Assembly: GCA_006503475.1 (NCBI GenBank)
Contig: RSEH01000031.1
Coordinates: 124,001-188,000, forward strand
Source of the DNA: Stentor roeselii
Taxonomy: Eukaryota; Ciliophora; Heterotrichea; Heterotrichida; Stentoridae
DNA length: 64,000 nucleotides
Direction: 5' to 3'
Shown: positions 21,823 to 30,011 of the stretch, piece after piece
Layout of the letters: each line of letters begins with the position of its first letter
How positions within the stretch are numbered: position 1 is the stretch's first letter
Position numbers and translations under genes: made by a program
The notes under the pieces: generated by a model
What the model was told of the DNA's origin: nothing
Databases searched by the model: none
What the model saw: only the letters and a program-made list of their open reading frames with translations

Positions 21823-22416
21823 CTAGGATTTTGTGTCGACTGATTTGAAGTTATTGTTTTGAACGGCGAAGATTATTTCTCGAAGACGGTTGTTTGGGAT
21901 CAGGGAATGAATGGTTTGCCCAGGTGTCTTGCAGAGAGGGCAGTGATATTGAGAAGATATTAACAGCTGAGACGCGCAGTCATAGCAATAAGAATAATTA
22001 CAACACCTGGTGATAACAGCCATTCTTGGAGCATTATGACAATACGCGCAAGCGAGTTCAGCCGGTATTTTTTTCACAGTTTTCCTTAAAGAATTAGTAA
22101 AATCTGCATGATCCTCAAGACGGATGAACCTTTGTCCAGATGAAGATTCAAGCATGGTTTCAGGTTCTTTATCAGTGGCTTTGCTAACAGCTTGAAGAAA
22201 AGTGGTCGGTATTCCTGAAGGTCTTTTGGACTTTTTAGAGGTTTGGTCAAAGTTTGGGTTGCCATTCGTCGGGCAGTACTTGATGAAGTGTCCACGCTCA
22301 TTACAACGATGACAAGTATAGTTAGGTCCCGGCTTAGGTTCTGGTATTTTTCCACTTGACAAAAGAGGTTGCATGATGACTGCTTTGATTCTGTCTTCTT
22401 CAGATATTTCCATCAT
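21823..22416 (-). CDS. RBBP6/Mpe1-like zinc knuckle and RING protein, no DWNN domain seen
   Basis: A 197-residue protein. Near residue 35 it has a CCHC zinc knuckle (CHRCNERGHFIKYC) followed by NGNPNFD and KRPSGIPTTFL, blocks typical of RBBP6 and yeast Mpe1. Near residue 122 there is the RBBP6-type RING/U-box (CAYCHNAPRMAVITRCCNYS, then YCYDC and CPLC). These proteins work in pre-mRNA cleavage and polyadenylation and can act as ubiquitin ligases. The usual N-terminal ubiquitin-like DWNN domain is absent: the frame starts at the EEDRI block just before the knuckle, and no upstream exon with a 15-nt intron was found. Its 3' end abuts the ankyrin-DHHC gene. Confidence 0.85.
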   Translation of the reverse strand: MMEISEEDRIKAVIMQPLLSSGKIPEPKPGPNYTCHRCNERGHFIKYCPTNGNPNFDQTSKKSKRPSGIPTTFLQAVSKATDKEPETMLESSSGQRFIRLEDHADFTNSLRKTVKKIPAELACAYCHNAPRMAVITRCCNYSYCYDCASQLLISSQYHCPLCKTPGQTIHSLIPNNRLREIIFAVQNNNFKSVDTKS

Positions 22417-22609
22417 ATATAAAAAAACCCCAAAAAACGAACAAAACCAAAATTCTTCATCACTAAAAACATTTAATCAACTCATCCCAAACTCACTAAA
22501 AAAAAATCATATCCCAAAGTTCAAAACCCTGAAAAATCATAAAAAATCCAAAAAACCTAAAAAATCCGAAAACCTCAGCCATTTCCATCCAAACCCGACA
22601 TCCAAATAA
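22417..22609. promoter_or_regulatory. Divergent intergenic region
   Basis: 193 bp between divergent starts, with a strongly A+C-rich plus strand and runs of ACCCCAAAAAACG type. No specific element was identified. Confidence 0.3.
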
Positions 22610-23608
22610 ATGAAAAACCCGACAACGCCTCGTCGTTCCAATCGAAAAAAGCCGCTAAAAAGCGAGAATCCAAAAAGCATCTGCATTCCAGTTCCATCCA
22701 AGACCTTAGTAAAGCCAAGCCACACACAAGAAGAAAAGACTCGAGTAATGACAAGTAATTTCAACATATACAAAGAGCAATCAAGTCATTTCCAACTAAC
22801 CCAAAGCCAATCTTTATTTATCCTGCGACTTTCAACATCAAAATCGATTCCTCTTCAGTTTTTTTCAGTGCCAGTCTTTAAACTACTGCATCAAACCACA
22901 TGTGAGATGATGTTAAATGAAATCGAGTTAGTCCTTTGGGGTATTTACCTTGACCGGTTTGTATGGCGCGAGGTGGTGAATCATTTGAAGCTGATGCTTT
23001 ACATGACTGCTTTCGCAGTCAAATCTTACATGGGAAGTGCAATAGAGCCTTTTTCAGCTTATCTTTCATTCAAATTTCACAACTTTTCAGCTTGTTTCAA
23101 CAAGTGGCTTGTGAATGCGAAGCCAAGACTTGCAGTTTCTCCGAAAGAACTGAATAAAAAGTTCAGTCTTCTCAGTAAAAGAATAGGTTTAAACGAACAG
23201 TCTTTGTTAAATGTGAACTTTTTAGTTGATGAAATACTTGACAAGGCTCCTCCTTATTCACAAGATAAGAACTTGAAAGTTGATTCAGCGTCTTCTTCAC
23301 TTCAAGGTTCTTACTTTGATCCGAACTTGCCCTGTGCAAGTGTTTCAGTCGCTGATATTGAAGGAAAAGAAGTTTTAAGTGAAGATGAAACCCAGCCTCC
23401 TGCTTTAATGGTCAGAATGGACTCAGTCTTTGCTTATCCCTGCAAAAGTGAGATGAACGACGCGGGGAATATGAAAATGAGTTTCGATGTGGCGAACTCT
23501 TGGATGCTGGAAAACTTGGAACATGGAAAAGAAACAATTGAAGAGGAAAACTTGCCGCAGTTAACTGGAGAAGTTTCTTTTTTCACTCTTTATATGTCTC
23601 AGAGCTAA
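22610..23608 (+). CDS. Hypothetical protein
   Basis: A 332-residue frame. The first 25 residues are basic and Pro/Ser-rich (MKNPTTPRRSNRKKPLKS). Residues 55-190 look globular and helical, with a Trp/Leu-rich patch (IELVLWGIYLDRFVW) and a Tyr/Phe-rich patch (YLSFKFHNFSACFNKW). The C-terminus is acidic and probably loosely folded. It vaguely recalls helical cyclin-box-like folds, but I see no diagnostic motif and assign no function. It is convergent with the TPR gene, with 34 bp between stop codons. Confidence 0.75.
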   Translation: MKNPTTPRRSNRKKPLKSENPKSICIPVPSKTLVKPSHTQEEKTRVMTSNFNIYKEQSSHFQLTQSQSLFILRLSTSKSIPLQFFSVPVFKLLHQTTCEMMLNEIELVLWGIYLDRFVWREVVNHLKLMLYMTAFAVKSYMGSAIEPFSAYLSFKFHNFSACFNKWLVNAKPRLAVSPKELNKKFSLLSKRIGLNEQSLLNVNFLVDEILDKAPPYSQDKNLKVDSASSSLQGSYFDPNLPCASVSVADIEGKEVLSEDETQPPALMVRMDSVFAYPCKSEMNDAGNMKMSFDVANSWMLENLEHGKETIEEENLPQLTGEVSFFTLYMSQS

Positions 23609-23642
23609 TAATATTTAATGTACACCTGATAATTAGAATACA

Positions 23643-24785
23643 TTAATTAGAAGTGAAGTACTTTGAACGGAAAGGAATCGGCTTGAATTCCTTTAAGTCG
23701 ATTATTTCTCGGTTTTCTATTCGAGATTTCAGATACTGCAAATGTTTTAGTTCTTCGTAGGCGGATTGGACTTTAAGCTCGGCTTTTTTTATGTTTTGGT
23801 TGATGTTTTTAGCTTCTTGTAATTTTCGGGATTTGAATCTTCTCCATGCGTTTTGGATTTTTAAGGCTGCTGAGGTTTTTGGGTCTTGGTAGTCTACTTG
23901 TACTGCGACTTCTGTACGGGTTATTACTTTTTTCTTGGATTTTAGTTTTTTGGGTCTTGATTTTGATAGAGAGATTTTGTTGGTTTTGGTATTGCTCATT
24001 CTTAAAGGTGGTGAAAGTCCATGAAAAGTTTTAACAAGTCCAGCATTACCCCATCTTTTACTAATTCTCGAAAAAGTACTTGCATAAGTATCCGTACTTC
24101 TATCTAACTCCGACTTCAATTTTTTCAAAGCACTAGTCGCAGCAGTAGAAGTCCTAATACTCCTCCCAGGGCTACCCCTTCCCCTAACAGGACTATTCCA
24201 ATCCCTCTTCCCCCTAGGACTAAAACTCTGCAATTCTCCAAGATTTTCCTCAATTTTTACCGTTAAAAAGTGAGTAGTTCCAAGAAGTTCCCTAGAAAAT
24301 CTGCATCCAGCTTCTAAAATAGTCCGACTTTCACTCAACCTTCCCAACTTGCGATATTCAGCCGAGGCATTAAAATGGGCAGTGACAAAAGTTTGAGCAA
24401 GTCCAGGACTTGAGGTGTGAAAGCCCTTTAACATATGAATGACTTTCAAACAGTTGTCAAGTGCGCCGAGATGATTTCCCAGTTGTGATTCAGTCGCACA
24501 AAGGTTCAAATGAGTCGCTGCCAAGTTGCTCAAGTCATTTAAGTTGGCCTTTTCGACTTCTAAGGCCTGGCCGAGGTAGACTAGAGCTTTTTCAGGTTCG
24601 TTTAGTGACTTGTAGTAACACCCTAGGTTGTTTAAAGTGATTCCCATGAGTTTAGAGCAGATTGATAGAGAAGATCCTCTCATTTTTGACTTGGCTTTGT
24701 TGAGGTATTCAAGGGATGTTAAGTAGTCGCCTTTGTTTAGGTGAAAAATGGCTTGTCGGTTGTAATGTAAAACTTTTTGTTCCAT
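23643..24785 (-). CDS. TPR protein with IQ motif
   Basis: About 380 residues from the ATG at 24785 (MEQKVLHYNRQAIFHLNKGD). The frame extends upstream to an ATG at 24911, but those 42 residues look non-coding, so the inner start is preferred. Residues 1-190 carry tetratricopeptide repeats (NRQAIFHLNKGDYLTSLEYL, ITLNNLGCYYKSLNEPEKAL, THLNLCATESQLGNHLGALD, HFNASAEYRKLGRLSESRTI). A basic Ser/Arg-rich linker follows, then an IQ-like motif (ALKIQNAWRRFKSRK) and a coiled coil. TPRs bind partner peptides and IQ motifs bind calmodulin or centrin, so a scaffold in the calcium-responsive cortex is plausible but inferred. Confidence 0.82.
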   Translation of the reverse strand: MEQKVLHYNRQAIFHLNKGDYLTSLEYLNKAKSKMRGSSLSICSKLMGITLNNLGCYYKSLNEPEKALVYLGQALEVEKANLNDLSNLAATHLNLCATESQLGNHLGALDNCLKVIHMLKGFHTSSPGLAQTFVTAHFNASAEYRKLGRLSESRTILEAGCRFSRELLGTTHFLTVKIEENLGELQSFSPRGKRDWNSPVRGRGSPGRSIRTSTAATSALKKLKSELDRSTDTYASTFSRISKRWGNAGLVKTFHGLSPPLRMSNTKTNKISLSKSRPKKLKSKKKVITRTEVAVQVDYQDPKTSAALKIQNAWRRFKSRKLQEAKNINQNIKKAELKVQSAYEELKHLQYLKSRIENREIIDLKEFKPIPFRSKYFTSN

Positions 24786-25024
24786 AGTAGATTTGTTTCC
24801 ATTTAACAGAAATGAGGTGGGAGTCGAGGTAAGGTACCTGGGGGAAGAATAAGAAAGAAAATTCACATTATTATTGAATAGTAAGCATCTTTGAATGATG
24901 AGGTTTATCAATCTTCTTAAAAGATAAAGTTATCCTTTATAACCTTCCAGGTATTCAATCCTCCATTTATCCCCAGACACTTAAATCCAGAATTTAATTG
25001 GTCAGATTAAAAGCTAATTAAAAC

Positions 25025-25384
25025 TTAACTAGTGAACTTGGTGACTGCCTTGGTGCCTTCAGACACAGCATGTTTCGCAAGTTCTCCAGGTAAGATCAAT
25101 TTAATAGCAGTTTGGACTTCCTTGCTCGTAAGAGTATGTTTTTTGCTATACCTGAGGAGTTTCGTGGACTCAGTTGACATCCTTTCAAAAATATCATTGA
25201 TAAACGAGTTCATAACACTCATTGACCTTTTAGATATTCCAGTGTCAGGATGCACTTGTTTGAGGACTCTGTAAATATACAAAGAAAACGTCTCTGCTCG
25301 TTTTTTCGCCTTTTTCTTCTCAACAATGGCAGCTTTTTGAGCTTTGGTCTGACGCTTTTCGACGACTTGTTTTCTACCCGCCAT
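25025..25384 (-). CDS. Histone H2B
   Basis: A 119-residue single-exon protein with a short basic tail ([20 protein letters not shown]) and the complete H2B fold: [40 protein letters not shown] and [20 protein letters not shown] followed by [13 protein letters not shown]. It pairs with H2A in the nucleosome core. No partner H2A gene lies within the window. Confidence 0.97.
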   Translation of the reverse strand: MAGRKQVVEKRQTKAQKAAIVEKKKAKKRAETFSLYIYRVLKQVHPDTGISKRSMSVMNSFINDIFERMSTESTKLLRYSKKHTLTSKEVQTAIKLILPGELAKHAVSEGTKAVTKFTS

Positions 25385-25408
25385 ATTATAGGGCCCTGTT
25401 TAGATTTA

Positions 25409-26275
25409 CTAAATTATTTTGAACCCGTTGTTTTCCATGTGAATTGGAGGGCAGCCTAATGCTCTTAGGGTTATTGGAAGGATCAGGCACCAGAGACAGA
25501 TTCCTACTCCGAATAGAATCTGGTTTTTACGAAGACATTGCAAGGTGTTACTGCAGCAGGACTTGGAACTCTCTGATGATGACTTGTCCTTGCTTACCTT
25601 GAAGAGCATTGATAAGATTATGTAGATCCAGTAGAGACTCACACCGTATACTCCGGAAACCATGAATTTTAATAACCAGGGAAGGTCGTATTGGTAAACG
25701 TCGTAGTTCACTATGGTGCCCAGCAAACCACTATCTAGATGTTACCGGTTAACGATAAAGACTACTGCGAAGCTGAATTCAATTATCTTGTAAAAACTGG
25801 AATCTTGCATTTTATGGCCTTTGAGGATAAGTCTTGCCTCCATGAAAGGGTTGGAAAACTCAGTTAGGAATAAGCAAAGAGGACCTAAAGCTCCTGCCTG
25901 GTCTTGAATGAGTAGACAGACTCCTCCTGCAATGACGAATAAGTGATGGATACGCATGGGCCAATCATGTAAGTTATAGATCTCAGCATAGAAAAAGTCG
26001 TAAACAAAGTACCCTAAGGAAAACCCGAGTGTCCATATCTGAAGATAGTCGGTAGGTGCAGTGTAATCAATCCCATTGCTATAAATGTACGAGACAATGC
26101 AAAGAGTAATTGCTTCAATCGAATGGATAAAAGAAACCCACTGTCCGTAGTAATCATGTCTCTGTTTGCGGTCCATGTGCATAGGAGCTTCAAAAGTGAA
26201 CCTAAAGACTAAATTAATGACAGAGAAAGTGATTACACCAGCAGTCATTGGCACTGAGCATCCCAGGTCTTCCAT
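25409..26275 (-). CDS. TLC-domain (TRAM/LAG1/CLN8) membrane protein
   Basis: Two exons (26275-25746 and 25730-25409, minus strand), about 283 residues. There are five to seven hydrophobic segments and a TLC-type core: DYYGQWVSFIHSIEAI, LGFSLGYFVYDFFYAEIYNL, then MRIHHLFVIAGGVCLLI with the paired histidines, and ALGPLCLFLTEFSNPFMEAR. TLC proteins include ceramide synthases and TMEM56/TLCD lipid-related proteins of internal membranes. No N-terminal homeobox-like or TRAM1 part is present, so the small TLCD type fits best. Substrate is unknown. It lies 24 bp downstream-strand from histone H2B. Confidence 0.85.
25731..25745 (-). other. 15-nt intron in TLC-domain gene
   Basis: On the minus strand GTAACATCTAGATAG, with A at position 10. 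Removal turns a stop after IVNR into a continuous frame (VNRGLLGTIVNYDVYQ). Confidence 0.92.
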
Positions 26276-26423
26276 TTAATAAAACTTAATCAAATCCAAC
26301 CAACCTTCCATTAAATCTTAAACCCATTCCAACTTTCTTCCTTTTCCTTCCCATTCCTATTCCACCAAAAATTTCATATTTCTTCAAATTCAAATTCAAA
26401 CCTTCTTCATATTTCGTTAAATA

Positions 26424-27422
26424 ATGGGCTGTCAACTTTCAAATCCAGAAGAAATCTGTGAAATCGACCTAGAACATGACTTGCCTCCAACAGTGATCTC
26501 AAGTCTCAACGCTTCGACGATTCCATCACTTCCTTCATCAAATTACAAGCAAAAGCACTCGATTTACACCCATTCTAAATACTTGAAACTAAAGTCTTTA
26601 GTTACAACCTGCCTTGAAAGTCTTTTCAACTTTTCAGACCTGATGAGGATTCTTGACTACTGGGAAGACCTGGTGCTTAAAAAGACTGAAGAACTGGTGC
26701 AAGTATCTGAATTATCTTTTTCTATAAATGAAAGTACTAAACCTGAAGTTTTAATTTCGCTTCAAGTTGACGGGCTTAGGAAATTTGATTTTCTTCAGAA
26801 GTTTTTAAAGAAACTTAAGGAAACTTGTGGATTTTTAGGACTTTCTCCTGATGTTGTTAAGGAAAATCAAGAGTTTATTCAAGACTTGACTCCTCTTACT
26901 GTCCATTTTTACCTTTTGCTTGGAAAAGAAGTGGATTTTGGAATAGGTGTTAATAAAGCGATTGATAGGAAAAATTTTTCAAGGTTTTTGCAGTATTCTG
27001 CTGATCGCAAAACTTTAACTCAGTGGAGCTATGTCGGAATCATGCCTATTCCTGTTTCTATGAACTTTTCATTGGTCAAACAGGCAAAGTCTTGCAGTTT
27101 TTATATTTTTGATGGAGAAAAGGATCAGAACTTTTCGAAGGCTTTTGCGATTTTTGAACATCTTGGAGCTCCTGTTGATGAAAAAGTGAAAAAAGCGTTT
27201 TGGGCTGCCAGAAGTGCTGAAACTTGTTGTAAGGTCTGGCTTGAGTCAGAAAAAATTGTTGAGGTTGCTGTTGAAGTTAACCAGTTGCCTTGGCAAGACT
27301 ATCTAAATATTTCTGAGCTCCTTTCTGTAGAAGTTCGAACAAAACAATCCAATTACTCAGAAAAAGTAGCGCTACAGCTAGACAAGCATGGTTTAAACCT
27401 TGTAAAGTACTCAGATATTTAA
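26424..27422 (+). CDS. Hypothetical protein with N-terminal acylation signal
   Basis: A 332-residue frame beginning MGCQLSNPEE. Gly2 with Ser6 matches the N-myristoylation pattern and Cys3 is a likely palmitoylation site, so the protein is probably membrane-anchored at its N-terminus. Two DHHC enzymes lie in the same window, which is suggestive at most. The remainder is a globular helical domain (LESLFNFSDLMRILDYWEDL, VHFYLLLGKEVDFGIGVNKA) that I do not recognise. It is divergent from the TLC gene and convergent with the coiled-coil gene, with 13 bp between stop codons. Confidence 0.75.
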   Translation: MGCQLSNPEEICEIDLEHDLPPTVISSLNASTIPSLPSSNYKQKHSIYTHSKYLKLKSLVTTCLESLFNFSDLMRILDYWEDLVLKKTEELVQVSELSFSINESTKPEVLISLQVDGLRKFDFLQKFLKKLKETCGFLGLSPDVVKENQEFIQDLTPLTVHFYLLLGKEVDFGIGVNKAIDRKNFSRFLQYSADRKTLTQWSYVGIMPIPVSMNFSLVKQAKSCSFYIFDGEKDQNFSKAFAIFEHLGAPVDEKVKKAFWAARSAETCCKVWLESEKIVEVAVEVNQLPWQDYLNISELLSVEVRTKQSNYSEKVALQLDKHGLNLVKYSDI

Positions 27423-27435
27423 TTAACTTAATAAG

Positions 27436-28854
27436 TTATAACTCGCCCTCAAAATGTGTAACTTGTGCAGAATTGAACTTATAAAGAAGAAAAACCAACT
27501 TTTTAATTCCATCTGGGGCAAGACTCTCACCTTTTTCAGCTTCTTTAACCTGACTCATTTTCTGCAGTTGGTCCACCTTTTTCAAATAATTAATCTTCAA
27601 ACTATTCAACTCATTTTTAATCTTATCAAGTTCATTCATCAATTTTTCATTCTCGTTTTTTCCCCTTTCTTGTTCATTTTTCGCCTTTTCAAGTTCAATC
27701 CTCATACTTTTCATACTTTTCTTACTTTCTTCCAATTCAACTCTCGTTAAATTGCTATTATTTAATATTTCTTCTTGACTTTCAATCATTTCTTCAAGTT
27801 CTTGATTCAGTTTCTGAACCTCTAAATTTTTTTTCAAGTCCTCATTTTTATAATTTTCTAAAATTTTTTCAAGTTTTTTCTGATGATTTTCATTCAACTC
27901 ATTAATTTTCAATTCAGCTTTTCTCAGATTTTCTTGAAGTTCTTTCCTTTCAATCTCTAAATTCCAGATTTTTTTCTTAACCTGTATAACTTCATCAGCA
28001 TAATTACTAAAAAATCTTTGAATTTCAGAAGTTGAGACTCTAGAAGCCTGTGCCAAGTTAACATTTTCATACAATTTTACAATTTCCTTCAAAGACTTGA
28101 CTTCGAATTTCAAGCAATCAACCATTTTTTCAAGACTTTCCTTTTGAGCACTGAGCTGAACAACAACATCCCTGACCCTGACAATTTCTTTCCAATATTC
28201 CAAGACCTGAAAGCGATTTTTATCTAAAGTTCTTCGATATTCAGCACAAGTTATTTGCAATTGATGTAAACAAGCTTTAAGTTCATTTTTTTCTTTATCA
28301 TCCTGCTGAAGTCCAGTCCTTTCAACTCCATTCTTCCCTTTAACCTCATCCTTAAAAGACTGAAGGACTTTATCTTGCCTGGCAATAACTTCATTAGCCA
28401 TAAGAAGTTGTTTTTCAAGTCTTGCAACTTTTTCATCATTCCAAGAAGATTCCGTAAGTTTTTGCGAGACGAGGTCAAAAAACTGTATTTTTTGACTAGA
28501 AGTTAAAAAAGGGTCTCTTTTATAAGTAAGTAAAAAGTTTTCTTGAAGAGCATTCATCAACTTCTGGGTGAGGTAAGACTTTTCCTTTCTCAACAACGAG
28601 TTTTCACTTTTTAGGTCTAAGACGAGGTTGTTGGTGAACTCGTTTGGACTACTTGCAAGGTAACTTCGAAAGGAATGGGATAAATCGTTGTAAGACGTGA
28701 GAAGGTCCTTGATGTCGATGAAGGACTCAGGAGCTGAATTCGGCTCTGACTGGACTCCAGGGTTTTCCGATTCAAAGCAGGGCGGAAGAGAGGTTTGACG
28801 AAGATGATCAAGAGCTTTTCGTTCAGCCTCGTTTAGAGCTTGTTCGCTTTCCAT
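27436..28854 (-). CDS. Coiled-coil protein
   Basis: A 472-residue frame. After a disordered N-terminus (MESEQALNEAERKALDHLRQ) it forms long coiled coils from about residue 80 to 440, with heptad runs rich in Glu, Lys and Leu. A Trp-containing block (VLEYWKEIVRVRDVVVQLSA) interrupts them near residue 220. There are no membrane segments. It resembles centrosomal or axonemal coiled-coil proteins in general, but no specific family is recognised. It starts 22 bp after the stop of the next coiled-coil gene on the same strand. Confidence 0.78.
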   Translation of the reverse strand: MESEQALNEAERKALDHLRQTSLPPCFESENPGVQSEPNSAPESFIDIKDLLTSYNDLSHSFRSYLASSPNEFTNNLVLDLKSENSLLRKEKSYLTQKLMNALQENFLLTYKRDPFLTSSQKIQFFDLVSQKLTESSWNDEKVARLEKQLLMANEVIARQDKVLQSFKDEVKGKNGVERTGLQQDDKEKNELKACLHQLQITCAEYRRTLDKNRFQVLEYWKEIVRVRDVVVQLSAQKESLEKMVDCLKFEVKSLKEIVKLYENVNLAQASRVSTSEIQRFFSNYADEVIQVKKKIWNLEIERKELQENLRKAELKINELNENHQKKLEKILENYKNEDLKKNLEVQKLNQELEEMIESQEEILNNSNLTRVELEESKKSMKSMRIELEKAKNEQERGKNENEKLMNELDKIKNELNSLKINYLKKVDQLQKMSQVKEAEKGESLAPDGIKKLVFLLYKFNSAQVTHFEGEL

Positions 28855-28876
28855 TTATGAAAAAGATTAAAATCTA

Positions 28877-29746
28877 TTAAAATCTCTTCCAAGTTAAAAT
28901 CTTTTGCTCGGAGTTGCTGCGACCATGAGTTCTGCCAGTGCTTGACTTTTGAAGGTCTTTTCTTATAGTCACTACCTCTTTTTTTAAATAAGGAGAAAGA
29001 CTCATCTTGCTCACCTCGCCGTCGCCCATCGACTTTCGCTCGCTTTTTACATCAGAACGATCTTTTAAACTTTGTTGAATATTTTTCGCATTCCACTTTT
29101 TTTTTATTAACTCGATGCTGGCAGAGACAGTCATTTTTTCATTTACTTTAGAAAGTTTGACTAGTTCTTTTTTTACATTTTCACATTCTCTTATTTTTTC
29201 TTCAAGTAAAGTTCGAAGTTTTGAGATCTCGATTTCGTTTTTTTGGAGAATTTTGTCTTTTTTTTCAATGATTTCTAGAAAATTTTTTAATTTTTCATCA
29301 AATTCTTTCCGAATTTTTTCTTGATCTGGTTGTTTTTTAGAGAATTTTTCTTCAAGTGAACGAATTAACTGCTTGTCATTTGTTTCAGTTTTTTCGAGGT
29401 CGTCAATGCGCTGCTGGGTGTTTTCAATGTGAAGCTTTAACTGATGTTGGACCCGAATGTGTGTCCTTACCTCGGCTTCAAGTTTTTGTAGAAGAGACTC
29501 GAGTTGATCACTGCGTTGGGCAAGTTCTGCCTTGTCAGAAGTTTTGAATTCTTTTTTGAATTTCAGAAGGGATAAAACCAGGTCTTTGAAGTTTTCTAGG
29601 GTCTCTGATGAGTCGAGTTCTTCGAGGGTTTTTGACTCTTCGGAAGTTATGCTTTCCCCGTCTAGGTCACAGTTTTGTTTGAATGCGTATTTGAATAGAT
29701 CGTGTAAACCTTTTTCTATATTATGTAAATCGATTGATAGTTCCAT
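28877..29746 (-). CDS. Coiled-coil protein
   Basis: A 289-residue frame. The first 55 residues are mixed and acidic (MELSIDLHNIEKGLHDLFKY). Residues 60-210 form a coiled coil with regular heptads (IENTQQRIDDLEKTETNDKQ and after). The C-terminus is basic and Ser-rich (TRGRSNSEQ-type). Function unknown. It is followed at 22 bp by another coiled-coil gene on the same strand; a shared complex is possible but not shown. Confidence 0.75.
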   Translation of the reverse strand: MELSIDLHNIEKGLHDLFKYAFKQNCDLDGESITSEESKTLEELDSSETLENFKDLVLSLLKFKKEFKTSDKAELAQRSDQLESLLQKLEAEVRTHIRVQHQLKLHIENTQQRIDDLEKTETNDKQLIRSLEEKFSKKQPDQEKIRKEFDEKLKNFLEIIEKKDKILQKNEIEISKLRTLLEEKIRECENVKKELVKLSKVNEKMTVSASIELIKKKWNAKNIQQSLKDRSDVKSERKSMGDGEVSKMSLSPYLKKEVVTIRKDLQKSSTGRTHGRSNSEQKILTWKRF

Positions 29747-30011
29747 AACTGTTTATTTTGGATTTTTTCTTGTGAATTTTAAGATCAGGTTGTAGGAGAT
29801 GGGGTTATAAAGATGGGACTTTTGGGGTTGGTTTGGAAGATGTTTTTATAGTGAGTGATTTATTGGTTATTTAAATAAGATGAGGACTTTGGAACATTAT
29901 TTATTTTAAATTTATTGTAACTTAGAATAATTACTACCCAATTCTTATTTTATTTAAAATCTTACTTATTCCAACCTCTCATAATTTTCTATCTTTTCGC
30001 TGAATCCTCTA

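Noticed and set aside
24786-24911. N-terminal extension of the TPR protein to ATG 24911
   Set aside because: The 42 extra residues are low-complexity and not protein-like; the TPR array starts cleanly after ATG 24785. RNA data could change this.
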